A DNA stretch of 41,485 nucleotides from Lobulomyces angularis (lineage: Eukaryota; Chytridiomycota; Chytridiomycetes; Lobulomycetales; Lobulomycetaceae), in the NCBI GenBank assembly GCA_027604685.1, contig JADHYX010000012.1, positions 83,081-124,565 of the forward strand. Direction: 5' to 3'. The translations under genes and the position numbers were made by a program. Shown here piece after piece: positions 28,323 to 40,454 of this stretch. Below the pieces are notes generated by a model. The model did no database searches and had not been told where the DNA came from. It saw nothing but the letters and a program-made list of their open reading frames with translations. The stretch's first letter is position 1. Each line of letters opens with the position of its first letter.

Positions 28323-28617
28323 TCACAATAGTATCCGTGCTTGTTGAAAATTTAATCTTAGTGCTGAGTATAGTGTATTTAAAACAATCCGTAAAGGAAA
28401 CAATGCTGTATCAATAACGTTAAAACCCCTCAATACCTTGGTAAATATTGACTGACTCTATAGTCTAATGTTTTGGCTTGTTTACGTATCAACAATATGT
28501 GTTTGAGCTGTTAAATGAAAATTCTTCACTTACGTCCCTCGGAGTTGTAGGCTTTTTAAATTGTACCAAATAGTACATTAATTCCATCCATTTTACCGAA
28601 AAATATTCTGATTCCAT
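28323..28617 (-). CDS. Candidate small three-exon gene, unknown 64-aa protein
   Basis: Low-confidence prediction. Exon 1 (28534-28617) starts MESEYFSVKWMELMYYLVQ and ends at a perfect GTAAGT donor. After a 69-nt intron, exon 2 (28437-28464) continues TIESVNIYQ; after a 31-nt intron, exon 3 (28323-28405) reads ALFPLRIVLNTLYSALR and ends at TGA. The exons add up in frame to 64 aa with non-biased composition. The second intron is at the lower limit for this window. I do not recognise the product. It lies upstream of, and in the same direction as, the ABCC gene. Confidence 0.35.
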
Positions 28618-29090
28618 CTTTAAAGGAAATGGCTAACAATAAAATAGAATAAATACAATATAAAAACTATAAAATAATGATAAAGTATTATTCTAATTTT
28701 CTGATATACTATATATGATGAAGTATCATACAGTATATACTTTTTATTACAGGTTATCCGTATACCAATAGTATACCTATCAACAAACATTAAATTTCTT
28801 AAACTTTTGATAATATTTAATTTTTACCAGCAACTGTTTTGGAAAATAAACTTTTATTGTATAATTTATTTATTTAAATTTTGTATTTCCAGTGCACTTT
28901 CATTCACATTTGAACTTAATTTTTGATTATTCGCTTTTCTTGAAGAAGTTTCTTTATATCTTCCAATTCCAACTATTGTTATGAAAAAAAGGTATTTAAC
29001 AATAAATCTTATTTTTTCCTTGTTAGATGGTTAATTTTTTTTTCTCAAGCTGCTTTGCAATTTTAGGTGGTACTCAATTTTTTCATAAAA
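28618..29090. promoter_or_regulatory. Intergenic region upstream of the MOSC gene
   Basis: AT-rich divergent spacer. At about 28700-28730 there is a small imperfect inverted repeat (TGAT-GAAGT-ATCA) within TATA-like sequence. It probably holds the MOSC-gene promoter. No further ORF called. Confidence 0.35.
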
Positions 29091-30433
29091 ATGTTAAGTC
29101 TTATTATTTTATATGAGCTGCTATTCAACAAGGCAACCCCTGAAGCAGCTGAAGTTTCTGATCTATTAATTTATCCTATCAAATCATGTGGATCGGTATC
29201 TAACTATAACTGGCCAGTAAACAGGTAACAACCACATTTGTTTTTCCTTAATCCAAATTTTTTCAGGTATGGATTTGAGTTAGACCGTTTTTGGGTGTTA
29301 GCAAAAAATGGGAGTAAAATTTCTCAAAGAGAATGTCCTCAAATGGTATCGAATAACATTAGAGAAAAAAATTAACCCTTTTTTTTTGATGTAAACTCTC
29401 TAGGCTAAAATTACCATTAAGTTGCAAGTGTATGTTAACAATACTGCCTCTTCTCTAACGACCTTCACTGCTGAAAAATCTTCTTCCTTGAAATATTTAA
29501 AGGTTGATGAAAATATATACTTTAGAGGTGGAAATTTAGTATGCTCAGCACCTGGAATGAAAACTGATTTAATAATAAGATTTGGAAATTTTAAAAGTAA
29601 TCAAAATCCGAAAAGTACCAAAATCGATGTTTTTGGTAGTATAATTGATGGCATTGATGAGGGTGACGAAGCGTCACAGTGGTTTAGTGAATATCTACAG
29701 TTGTCAGATGTAAGATTATTTGTTAAAGCTGATACTGTTAGAAGCTTACCTAAGAAACATACACCGAAGTATGGGTTTAATTACCAGCCCCAAACAGCAT
29801 TTGCTGATGGGTTTCCAGTTTTATTAGTTTCTGAAACAAGGTTAATTAAAAAAAATATTTATATTAAGCCGTTTTTCAAATAAAAGTTTAGCGGACTTGA
29901 ATTTGAAATTGAAAAGCAGTGAAAAAATTACCTCGAAAAATAAGGAAATATCAGTTTTAAACTTTAGACCCAACATAGTGCTGAAAGAAATTGATAAATT
30001 CTCTTTATCACCATTCATTGAAGAAACTTGGGGTGTTATATCCATTGGTAAGTCCAACGTTGCCCACAAATTTTTTGTTGCAAGTAGATGCACTAGATGC
30101 GTAAGTTAGGCGTTTCTTTAGATTTAAAGCAGTTATATTAGGAAATTCCATGCAACGATTTAGAAACTGGGGTTATCGGTAAGGAACCAACTTACACAAT
30201 GATGAAAGATGGATATAGGAGAAGGTAACCTATTTTTATGTATTGGAAAAAACCAAAGTTATCATTCCTTTAGCGACCCAGGAAAAAAATTCCAATGCTG
30301 CTTCGGAATGAATCTAATTCCAGCAACCACAAATTTTAGTTTAACTATAGGAGATAGTTTAAATGTTTTATCGACAATGTATCATGATGGTAAAATTGGT
30401 GCGTGGCAGCCAGTTAAACTTACTGCGGTGTAG
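29091..30433 (+). CDS. MOSC-domain protein, mARC-like
   Basis: Molybdenum-cofactor binding protein of the MOSC family with an N-terminal MOSC_N (beta-barrel) domain, resembling mitochondrial amidoxime-reducing component. Exons 29091-29224, 29267-29345, 29404-29840, 29887-30100, 30142-30224 and 30274-30433 give 368 aa. A short hydrophobic N-terminus (MLSLIILYELL) is followed by SDLLIYPIKSCGS, LDRFWVLAKNGSKISQRECPQM, DEASQWFSEYLQLSDVRL, FADGFPVLLVSE, LNFRPNIVL and ASRCTRCEIPCNDLETGVIG, all placed as in mARC-type proteins. The hydrophobic start could be a membrane anchor. mARC enzymes reduce N-hydroxylated compounds with cytochrome b5 partners; that role is inferred by family only. Confidence 0.85.
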
Positions 30434-30785
30434 AATTTGAATTCTTTGTTAATGTTGTTTTTTAGTTTCCGTACTATAAAAATGTTGCTTAATTTTTCCA
30501 GTAGTTTTTTGGTTAAAAAATGGAAGTTAAATATCTACTGTTGCAAAAAATTTTAAACTAAATCATGCTTTCCTTATGATTTTTGTTGTATAATTTAAAT
30601 AACAATGGAGATACGTTATAGTTTAATTTTCAAATAAATTTAGAAAAACAAATGCAAATAAAAAAATTTCAATTTTTTTTTTTTTTTGATCTAAATTTTT
30701 GATCAAGAAAGGAAATATTTAGAAAATTAAATCTAAAGATTTAAATTGTAAAAATAATATTGGCAAACATTAGACCATACTTAAC
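30434..30785. other. Intergenic spacer
   Basis: AT-rich 352-nt spacer between tandem genes with a 15-T run near 30675. No gene or structured RNA recognised. Confidence 0.5.
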
Positions 30786-33700
30786 ATGACCATTCGTAAG
30801 TTTGATAATTATTTGAATGAAAGGAATTTGCAATCGACTTTACCTTTGAGCGCTTTAAACGGAGTTCGCCTTGGTATTGATGGACTCTTGTGGCTAAGAA
30901 AAATATTAAAATTTAAATCAAATGATAGCTCAACTGATTTAAATGATTTGGGAAAGATTTTCGCCAGTGTAACTCAATGGAAAAACAACCAACTTATTTT
31001 CTAATTCTTTTATTAGATTGTAGCGACTGGAGGTACTGTTCCTTTTAATACTTTAAATGAAGTTATCACTAAGGAGCTAGACAATTTTAAATCAGTAGAG
31101 TTAATGGTTTTTTTTGACTAACTTTCACTTTGTATATTCACATTAGGTTAACATTCAACCGTTCTTTGTTTTTAATGGTATAATAGTACGATAATTATTT
31201 AATAGTAATTTTTTTAGGGTTGCAAGTTAGGCACGTTAGAGACCAGTCTCACAAGAGTTTTTTATTAACGGATTATCGAGAATCAACACGGGAATCAGCT
31301 TGGTTAAGTTATGAAAAAGGAGATTTCAAAAGCGGTATGCTCAAAAAATTTTTTGTTTTTGTTTTTATTCAATTTTTTACTCAATAGCCTTTGAATTATG
31401 GTTCAAATCAAATTCAGTAGGAGTTGTAGATTATCTTTCTGTAGTGTTTAAAATTCTGCATGATAATAATGTAGAATTTATGAGGGTATGTTATGCAATT
31501 GGTAAAATGTTATTGCTCAAACTTGTATTTTTGATGTTAAGGCTCCATTTTCACAATGGGCGCAGTTAGTCTACTTGGAAAACCATCCCAAACAGTTAAC
31601 TCATTGTACTTATAGTGATACCAATATACTTGTGTGGGATGGAATTGAGAGATGTATTACGCATATTGATTTTGAAAAAAACACCTTTAAATTTATTGAG
31701 AAGAGTAGAGTTTTAGCTGATTTAAATGTCAGCAATGAACAGTTTTTAGATATCTCTATAATGGCGGTAACTGCTGAATTAAAGTATTTTTTTTGATTTT
31801 TTACCTGATTAGGGATTTGATTTTATTGATACATTTCCTCCAATTGCAACAGCTTTTGATTTTAGAAAAGCAGTGGAAGCTGGAGCAAATTATTTAGCAA
31901 CATTACATAATTTCTTGGAACACGTTAGTTTTTTTTTTTTTTTTGAATTCACAGTTAATCTATTTACACAATTAATGATTATGTAGCCACAAGTAATGGA
32001 ATTGAATTACGTAGAAATGTTTAATCGTACAAAGACTACTATTCGAAATCACCTAATTTTAACAGAAGAAGGAAGAGTTGAGCCTTTTGCAAGGGATTAT
32101 GCTCCTAACGATTTGCATGAAATTTTTGGTTTTAGATATCCCGATGAATTGTTTTTTTTCTTATGTCATGGTGTGATATCTCCTCAATTGATGATCTACT
32201 TGCACACCGGTGCCGTTTTTGAATCCCACCCGCTGGGAAAAGGTTTTGTATAAAGAATATTTTTATTACTTATATATGTTAGGTGATTCTTTGGAATATC
32301 GTAATTTCTTAAAAAGTTCTAAACTTTTGGAGTTACGAGGTATAGCTTTTAATCTGCTAACATGGAATTTACATGTCAATATACAAAATGTAATGCAATT
32401 AGAAAGAATACAATATAATTTTTTTGTTAACATTTCAAAAATAAATTAGCAACCTATGGTTTCTGTCAACTGGTTTGAAAAAGAGTTAAATTTGGGTATC
32501 CCCAAACCTGAAATTACAGGATTAAAGTGGTTGCCAAGTGTCGATCACACACAACTTCCTCAGCCCCCGCATGTTAAAACACCTCAACTATCTGATAAAA
32601 ATCAAATTTTACCATCAAAAACCGTGAACTGGTTTCCAGATTCCAAAAAAAAACAAAAAACAGAAATAATTGATATAAAATTTGTACTGAAAACGGTGCA
32701 GCTATTTCAACGATTTAAGACAACTCAACCAAAAGATCCTAATACACTAAATCCAAGTTTGTTAAGAGAATTTAAATTTTGTAGCACTACTGAGGAATTG
32801 CAGAGTTTACTTTTACTTCGATTATTGGAGGTTTTAAACTATAGCCATAATAGTATTCACTTAAGGACATTTGGGATTGCTTTATTAAAAGGTTTATCAT
32901 TACAACCTGTTACTTTCAATTCATCCGCTACAAATGTTACGGGTATGGGTTACTTTTTTTTTTTAACGGCTATTAAAATAATACTTGTGTTAACTCATTT
33001 GTCTATTTTTAGAATCTGCCAATTTTTCTGCTAACAATGGCGAAGAGCTGTTGAATGTATTTGAATTATTAAAAAAAGGAGTTTTGAATAATTCAAAGTT
33101 TCAAAAAAATTATGAATACACAGAAAGTTTTGTTAAAATTTTTGCAAATCAACCAGCTTTTATGCAAGATGAAAAAAAAACCTATTGTCATCTCAGATTA
33201 ATAATAAGAGTCATATCTGTTTTAAACTTTCAACTGAAGGCTGGCAAATTATTTCCAGGTCAATTTGACAGATCGCTGCTGGAATTTAATAATTTTGTTA
33301 AAGGTATTATTACATTGTGAATACTTTAATGTCACTTTAGTTTCAAATAGATGTACCAGAAATATTTTTGAATCGATTTTAATATCCTATGCAGTAAACG
33401 ATCAGCAAGAGATTTTGAAGGAATACAATTCTCAACAGCAGCAACCAGAAGAGAATAAAGCTTTTATTAATTCTACCAAAAACATTTTGAAATTTAATTT
33501 CAATTCAGCAATAATCAATACTGATACTAATTCCTTTGCAAAACAGATGGATCATACTCATTATAACAAATCCCTTGAAAACAAAAAATTGTTTTTTTTT
33601 CAGGATAATTATAACTGCCACTTTGGATTGTTTTTCTTGAATTTTTTTGAGATTTACTTCAATTTTTTAAAAAGAGGTGAAAAAGGAACAGATCTCATTG

Positions 33701-33945
33701 AACTGAGTTTAGCAAAATTAGAAGATATATATCAAGATGCTAGCTCCTTTGATGTTAGAGATCAGTTTTACAGAGGTAGCTTCCAAAAGACTTCATTCTT
33801 TTTAATTATTTTTTAAGGTATACATTTCTGGAAACAAGTATTAGAAGGCGTGAAAAGTTTGGCAAACGCAGCTATTGACGGGATTCCAAAAGACCTCACT
33901 CAAGCGTTTTTACAGGCTGAGGAATGGTTTAAAGATAAACGTTAA
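30786..33945 (+). CDS. MKT1: MKT1-like XPG/FEN1-fold post-transcriptional regulator
   Basis: Homologue of yeast Mkt1, which with Pbp1 regulates translation and stability of specific mRNAs. The family has an XPG-N/XPG-I nuclease fold and is mainly fungal. Thirteen exons (30786-30968, 31017-31106, 31147-31177, 31218-31334, 31388-31485, 31542-31766, 31813-31923, 31987-32242, 32283-32389, 32450-32942, 33013-33303, 33341-33775, 33818-33945) give 854 aa. N-terminal XPG-N has LNGVRLGIDGLLWLRK and PFFVFNGLQV; XPG-I has FMRAPFSQWAQLVYLE, YSDTNILVWDG, and later FDFIDTFPP. The C-terminal Mkt1 domains include DLHEIFGFRYPDELFFFLC and the final FWKQVLEGVKSLANAAI. The acidic metal-binding set of active XPG nucleases is incomplete, as in other Mkt1 proteins. 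The acceptor at 33341 rather than 33351 is chosen by frame. Confidence 0.9.
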
Positions 33946-34686
33946 AATTTTGTTATCACGCTTTTGCTTTTTCAACTGAACCTGCAATTTTTTTTTTTTT
34001 GTTATCATTTAAATATGTGTTGGGATATTTTTTCTTGAAAATTTCACATTTTTGTATTGGTTATTTTGAAATTTTACTAATTCAACTAAAGAGTAATTGT
34101 TTAATAAAATGCAATTTCACAAAAATTTACTTTATATTTATTGAAATCTAAACTAATGTGCAATAGGCCAAGATAATGAAACGTGAACAGTATTACAATG
34201 TTTTCAGTGATAGACGTACTGATAACGAATTTGCGTTATTCTGCATTAGAAGATTTTAATTTGGTGGAAAATCTAAGATACAATTGTATTTATTTTTAAA
34301 AATAAGTAAGACTACTTACCATGAATCTTGTCTTGTGGTGTTCATAACTTTTATATACAAGTTCGATCATAAGAATTGTGAACTCGACTGGATGTAAAAA
34401 AAGCCTCCATTGTTAAAAATAACAAAGTTCACTTTTTTATCTAAAAAGTAGCAAATCCAATGTACCTGTAAATTTAATAAGGTAAGGATAGTAACATATT
34501 CTAGCATATTCTCTTACATCCATTATATTTATAATATATAAACTTAAATTTTTTTTATTTTTGGCCACTTATTTTGGCTCCTTCAATGTTGAGTGGAGTT
34601 GGAACCATCAAAATATTAAGAAAAGATCTACATTCTGTGACCCTTTCTCAAACACGAAACTGTAATTATTTCAAAATATTCTGTAA
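33946..34686. other. Intergenic region with short unexplained ORFs
   Basis: Between tandem genes. Two short plus-strand ORFs are seen: 34176-34259 (27 codons, MKREQYYNVFSDRR...) and 34586-34690 (34 codons, MLSGVGTIKILRKDLHSV...). The second overlaps the lipase start codon in another frame, so it could act as an upstream ORF. I could not splice either into the lipase frame. Confidence 0.35.
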
Positions 34687-36934
34687 ATGATTTTTAACAG
34701 ATTATCTATCTTTGTCGATTATAATCATGAAGAAGAACAAAGTCTTCTCCCTGACATCAATGTCCAAAATAATGCTTTAGTTGTAAAAAAGTCCTCCTTC
34801 ATAGATTTTATTCAGAGTGAAATAATCTACTTGGCAACATTCTCCGTGCATGCAATACAGCAAATAAAGAGTGGTTTATCCCATCACAAAGTAATTACTT
34901 TGGATCCTGAGAGAAGTGATTGGAGACTGGATCACACAATAATGTCAAAATGTTTTCAAGGTTTAATTTCTATTTTTTATTCAAAAAATATTATTCTAAT
35001 ATCTAGCTTCTAATTAAATTAACGACAATATTTAGGTTTATTGGACTTTAATGGACACAGCATTGCAAGAACAAGGTTTCTTCAGACGTTAATTCCTAAA
35101 GTTTTACCCTGGAATGTTTATGTTGTTCCTTTTTCGTTTCATGTCAACTTAGAAACCTTACTTGTAGAAGAAAATAAAGGTAAATGCATTATGATTTTTA
35201 TTATTAAATTTTTTTGAAGTAAAAGCAAAAAACCCCAGATTATTTTCCACTCACTATATTTTGTAATATTGGCAAACAGTTTACTATTTTCTAAATTTGT
35301 TTTTTAGACCTGATGAAATTAATGCAAAAAATGAGTTTACATTATCTGGTGAATGGGTCAGTTGGGGAAAACTTGATAATGTTCAAGAAAAAAAAAAAGG
35401 TTAACTACATTTTTTTTTGTCTGCTCCAAAATCTACAAACTCATATAGATTAAAGAGTTTATAAACAATAACTGTTTATGTTTTTTTAGTCATATTATAT
35501 CTTCATGGAGGTGCTTACTTTGCAGGATCTACAAAGACTCATCGTCAGCTAGTTTGGAGATACGCAAAAGAAAGTGGTGCTAAAATTTTTGGTGAATATA
35601 ATAATCAAAATTATTTTATATTTATTTATTTATTTGCAGTGGTAAATTACCGATTAGCACCTGAAAATCCTTTTCCGGCTCAGTTACATGATGCATACGC
35701 TTGTTTTTTATACCTTACAAATCCTGGTCACCCAGCGTTTAAATCCTCTGGATTTTTTTCCTCCAATTACCCGCTGCATAATCCTATTGCTCCATCGGAC
35801 ATAACGTTGATGGGTGATAGTGCTGGTGGAGGATTATGTATGTCCTTGCTATCTTATTTGAAGAATTATCTATCGATACCTTCGGTTGCAGATTATTTAG
35901 TGAGCAAGGATGAGTGTAAACAATCCAGTTGTTCGTTGCTGCCAAAAACTCTACCGAATGGGGCAGTGCTGTTAAGTCCTTGGTAGTAATGATAAATGCA
36001 TAGTACTTACCTTATTTCAATTAATGCAGGTTGGACTTAACATGTAGTATGGAAAGTTGGAAAACCAATGCTTCTACCGATTATTTATTTAGAATGGAGT
36101 TTTTTTCTGATATACATCGTAAAATTTGCCTTTAATAGTTTATTGTAAAATTTTAAAATTTTGTAGATGTTGGGTCAAAGAATCCAGTTTATTGGTATAC
36201 CTATGGAGAGGAAAAGTTGTTTGGGAAGGATTATTTAAACTGGGGCAGAAAATGGTTTATGGATAAAGAATTCAAAAAAGATGGTAGCACAATTGAAGCT
36301 TGAAAAAAAAATTAAATCTTTTTTGTCAGATTTACATGTGTTGGAACTGACATCAAAAGTTGTTAGCCACCCATTAGTTAGTCCTTATTTTTTAGACCAC
36401 GAAAACTTACAAGGTTTTTGCCCTATTTTAATTCAAGCGGGAGATGCGGAAGTATTGAGGGATGAGTCATTGTTTATGGTAACTATCACTTTTTTTGTGA
36501 TTGTTATTTAATCCCGCACCTTTTCTTTTGGAACTAAGGCACATAAGTTATTTGTTGCTAATTCTGCATTAAATAAAGAAGGTTTAATTAGACATGAACT
36601 CTACAGACATATGCGTAAAGAATTTGTTGTTTACTATTTTACATTTATTTGGAAAATTTTTTTAGCTCATGTTTTTCCAGCATTTGTTTGGTTAGAAACT
36701 TCTATAGTTTCAATAAAATCAGTTGGAAAATTTATAAGAAAATTAAATAATGAAAAAAATTCCAATTTAATTGATGCAGTAGATGGTAATATAACCCTTT
36801 TTACATTAATTCAACGTATTGCATTTATAGGTATTTTTTCGATAAATAAATTTGAAGATAGATACAGCTTACCATATGCTAACGCAAAATCCGGGTTGCT
36901 ATTAGAAAGAGTTGATTCTTCATTGTATTTTTAG
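34687..36934 (+). CDS. Hormone-sensitive-lipase-like alpha/beta hydrolase
   Basis: Esterase or neutral lipase of the HSL (abhydrolase_3) family, acting on acylglycerols or sterol esters. Twelve exons (34687-34960, 35036-35179, 35220-35262, 35308-35399, 35490-35591, 35640-35982, 36030-36118, 36167-36283, 36330-36478, 36539-36614, 36666-36785, 36831-36934) give 550 aa. Motifs: oxyanion-hole LYLHGGAYFAGS, VVNYRLAPENPFPAQ, nucleophile elbow MGDSAGGG, ILIQAGDAEVLRDES with the catalytic Asp, and MPHVFPAFVWLE with the catalytic His. The 43-nt exon 35220-35262 is needed to restore the LSGEWVSWGK frame. Introns 36615-36665 (51 nt) and 36786-36830 (45 nt) have no in-frame stop and hide inside one ORF; they were placed because splicing gives a normal His-motif region. 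The start could lie further upstream. Confidence 0.88.
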
Positions 36935-37390
36935 TTAATACACATTGTATATTGTTGCATTATTAAAATGATTCTTTTGCTTTTCTAAAATTTCGGTTGA
37001 TGCGAATATATACTAAAAAAAATAACCATTTGCGTTTTACAAGTTAATTTAATAAGCAATTACTAAGTAATATATTAGAAAAAAATATTATCACGCGGTG
37101 TCTTATTGAACAAAGTTGCAATTGTAGTTAATTTGATTTAACCACAATCAAAATTGTTAATATTCAGTAAGTTATCAAAAGAAGTTGAGAAAATTACATC
37201 TCCAAAAGTTTTATTGATTAATGTGTAGTTGTAATAGATGCATTAAAAAAAAATAAAAACTTCTTTTAATTTTTTTTTTCGCGTTACTAAAACTTTTTTT
37301 GAATATATTCTAGTAACTGACTTAAAAGTTTATTTACTTTTTATTAATACATTCATTATAAGGGTTACGGAAAGTATTTTCAATTTATAT
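36935..37390. other. Intergenic spacer
   Basis: AT-rich spacer after the lipase stop and before a small candidate gene. No ORF, repeat or RNA gene recognised. Confidence 0.5.
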
Positions 37391-37580
37391 ATGACTACGC
37401 TACATCATAATGCAACGGCTAATAGAGCCCATGATTACCTATATGGTTTAATAAATTTTTTTTATTTGCATATTAATAGCTTTAGATTCAAATTTTACCG
37501 TATCTTGTGCGAAAGACCATTATAAGCAAATTTCTAAAGCTAAAACACATGATGCAGTAATAATACATAAACAAATATAA
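37391..37580 (+). CDS. Candidate small two-exon gene, unknown 51-aa protein
   Basis: Exon 1 (37391-37445) starts at ATG with MTTLHHNATANRAHDYLY; a 34-nt intron (GTTTAA...TTAATAG) follows; exon 2 (37480-37580) reads LDSNFTVSCAKDHYKQIS and then a Lys/His-rich end to TAA. The frame is kept across the intron, and the composition is unlike the surrounding low-complexity DNA. It ends only 48 nt before the CFAP91 start and points the same way, so it could also be a spliced upstream ORF in the CFAP91 leader. I do not recognise the product; there is no signal peptide or membrane helix. Confidence 0.45.
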
Positions 37581-37628
37581 TAAAACAAACAATTAATAAC
37601 AAAGGTTATTCACCCAATATATCCGAAC

Positions 37629-40454
37629 ATGTTTTCATCTTTGCAAAATTATCCACAATGTCAATATGAATTTAAGCAAAGAGTAGTTGCCGATATAGGT
37701 AATGACAGGAGGGTATTTAACAAAGGAGCACCGAATTGTTTTGTTGATTCCAATAGTGGAGCTATTATTTTTAATAATAATACTGCAAATGTAAGTGGGG
37801 AAAATAGATTCAGATACTTTAAAAGGTAGATATTCTATAATGGCTTAATTTTCTTAATCACTTTTTTCAGGCCAATAATTCCATATCAACCATCTATGGG
37901 AGGAACAATTGTATATGCAAAAAAACCAATAAAAAAGGTTGATTCTGATTCAGGAAAAGAGAGAGCTGCAAGTCCGTTGTTTAGGAGTTCTCATGTTCAA
38001 ACTGTTTTTCGGTAAATATTAATCATGAAGATGATTGTCTCAAAAAAAATTATCCTAGGGAATCTTTCTCTCAGACGGAGCCATACTCACCAGAATATAT
38101 TATTTCTTCTTCATCAAAGGCAACCCCAGAGTTACTTGCTTTGGCTACCTTGACCTATGGAGCAGGTGAAATTATTTATGTATACTACAATTACTTACTA
38201 TTATTTTTTTATGTAGGTTTACCGGTTGGTCAGCAGGAATTGGAAATGATTGAAAGAGCTCGATTAAAAAGAGCATGGGAAGCATCCTTACCTAAAGTAG
38301 TTGATCAAAAAAGCTTTGAAAAAAGATTGAAAATGATGGAAGAAATGGAATTAAAAGAATGGATTGAAAGGGATGAAGAAATCAAAAGGTTAAATTTGAC
38401 TTTTTCAAAAACTCATTGTTTTTTAATATTTTCAATTTTTTTTTTTTTTTTTTTTAGAATACAAGAAGCAAGACTTGTTGTTTTAGAAAAAGTTATTAGA
38501 AAGAGAGAAGCCGAAAATGAATGTATAAATGCAGAGAGAATTGAAAAAATTTGGCAGAGAAAACTTCAAGACAGAAATGCATGCATGGACAGAATTCAAG
38601 CAAAAAGAATTAAAGGTATATACAAGGAATCCACAATTCAGATTTTTTCTTAGAATTTGATACTTTTGTTTCAATTAGCTTTAAGAAAACTAAGTGAAAA
38701 AAGAGAACAAGTTGGAATTGATTTTCAAAGAAGGGACATCATTCAGGAGTACGCAGACTTCGGATCGAAGGTGCTTAAAAAAAACAAAAATTTATTAATT
38801 CTATTGCTTAGATTTACGCCCCTAAAACTAGGGATGGTGTGTTTAAAGACAGAACAGTAACGACTCTTTGTGTGCAAATTTCACAACTTAAGGAGCATCT
38901 TGGAATTGAGCAATTAGAAGCACAAATTCCAGATAGCATTTTTCTGCCTGATATTAACCAACCATCAGTTAAGAAAAGTTTTGTTACTAAAGTCAGAATG
39001 GATCAGCAAATGCAGCAACAGCTTAATTTAATGGATTTAAGACTCAAAGAAAAAAAAATGTTGCATTTGGAGTCAAAAAAACGGCCACAGGAGACACAGC
39101 TTAAATTTTCTCAAAAAATACAAAAATCTCCTATCAGACCACCTTTTCCCATTATTCCGGAAACGTAATATTACATCAATTAGTTTTCATACTAAATTTT
39201 AATTTTAAAAGTGCTGAAGATGAAATTAGAAAAGAAGAAAATGCTATTTTCTTACAAAAGTTAATTAGAGGTATAATAGTACAAAATTTTATGTACCAAG
39301 GTAATGAAAAAAATTAAAAAAAAAAAAAATAATGAATGACTATCTACAGGGAAACAAAGAAGATTAAGTTTAATAAATGAATTAAAAATGAGATATAAAA
39401 TTGAACAAGGTTTAGTAAAATTAAAAGAATTCGAAAAGAAAAATACGCTGGAAGAGGAGGATGAACATTCGTTTAAGAATAGTGATTCTTTTGTTGAAGG
39501 CGAAAATGGTCACGCGCAAGGCAATTTGAACAGTGACAAAATAGTCCATGAGATAGAGGATCAAGAATTTTCGTTTCACATTGATTCCCACGCCAAAAAT
39601 GAGGATAATTTTAAAATCAAACCATTAAGTGCAAGAAAAGCAATACAAAGTAATCTTCAATCAGAGTACATTGCCAAAACCTTTGATTTCTTAACCAAGG
39701 AGTTGACGAGATTAAGACAAGAAAAAGTAATTGCAGCAGTTGTTAGACTAGCAGAGAGAACAAGGAGGTTGAGGGAAGCTGAGGAAAGAGGTGATTTAAA
39801 ATAATATAATATACTAATCGCTTTAGGTTGTCGAGAAGAGGAAATTAAGAGAAGAGATATAGAAGATCAAGTTTTTAAACAATTGATTTCTGTAAATCAG
39901 GAGACTGTTGAAAGTTTTTTGGAAACTATCGTAGAAGATTCCATTAGTCACACTTCAAAAGTTCAGGCCAGAATAAAAGTAAGAGATTATGCAGCAAAAA
40001 TAAACGACGTAGTTGATGGATTAGAAAAAAGGTAATTATACTAATTCAAACCTTATAAATGAATAAGGAATTTTTTTTTAGAAAAGAAAAAGGAGAAAAT
40101 ATCATTGATAATACAGTTCAAGATTTGGTTTCTTCATTCTTAATACCTGAAGTAGAAAAAAATTGTTTAAGAGAAAAAGGTAAATAAAAGAAGCATATAA
40201 TTTATATTAATCTGTAAAACAAAATAGTAAAATTGAACCAAAAAAGATTTCTTCTGGCAGCTCATAGAACAGTTTATTCTCAGCAACCAGCGATAGAACA
40301 AAACTTGGCAGATTTAAAAGAAAAACAAGATTCATTGAGAATTGAGCAATCTAAATCAAATAGAAAAATGTTATCCAAAGGAAACAGTTCAATAAGTATG
40401 GCAAAAATTGGTTCCAAAAGTTCAAGAAAAATTGAGGATATTAATGATGAATAA
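37629..40454 (+). CDS. CFAP91: Cilia- and flagella-associated protein 91 (MAATS1/AAT-1 family)
   Basis: Axonemal protein of the calmodulin- and spoke-associated complex at the radial-spoke base, required for flagellar motility. Twelve exons (37629-37825, 37871-38011, 38059-38165, 38217-38388, 38458-38615, 38679-38770, 38812-39164, 39212-39300, 39350-39790, 39827-40031, 40082-40179, 40228-40454) give 759 aa, close to animal and algal homologues. Landmarks: FRYFKRPIIPYQP, ASPLFRSSHVQT, QTEPYSPEYI, LPVGQQELEMIERARLKRAW, WIERDEEIKR, long Arg/Glu/Lys helices (coiled coil), FGSKIYAPKTRDG, FLPDINQPSVKK, LQKLIRGIIVQNFMYQGKQRR (an IQ-like segment, split: LQKLIRGIIVQN then FMYQGKQRR) and RFLLAAHRTVY near the C-terminus. 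A direct marker that the organism builds a motile flagellum. Confidence 0.92.

Noticed and set aside
34586..34690. Alternative upstream start for the lipase (MLSGVGTIKILRKDL...)
   Set aside because: Splicing from the GTAATT donor into the lipase exon gives the wrong phase, so I kept ATG 34687.
36615..36665. Lipase coding segment MRKEFVVYYFTFIWKIFL read as part of the protein
   Set aside because: It has GT...TTTAG ends, is 51 nt, and interrupts the conserved catalytic His motif; treated as an intron.
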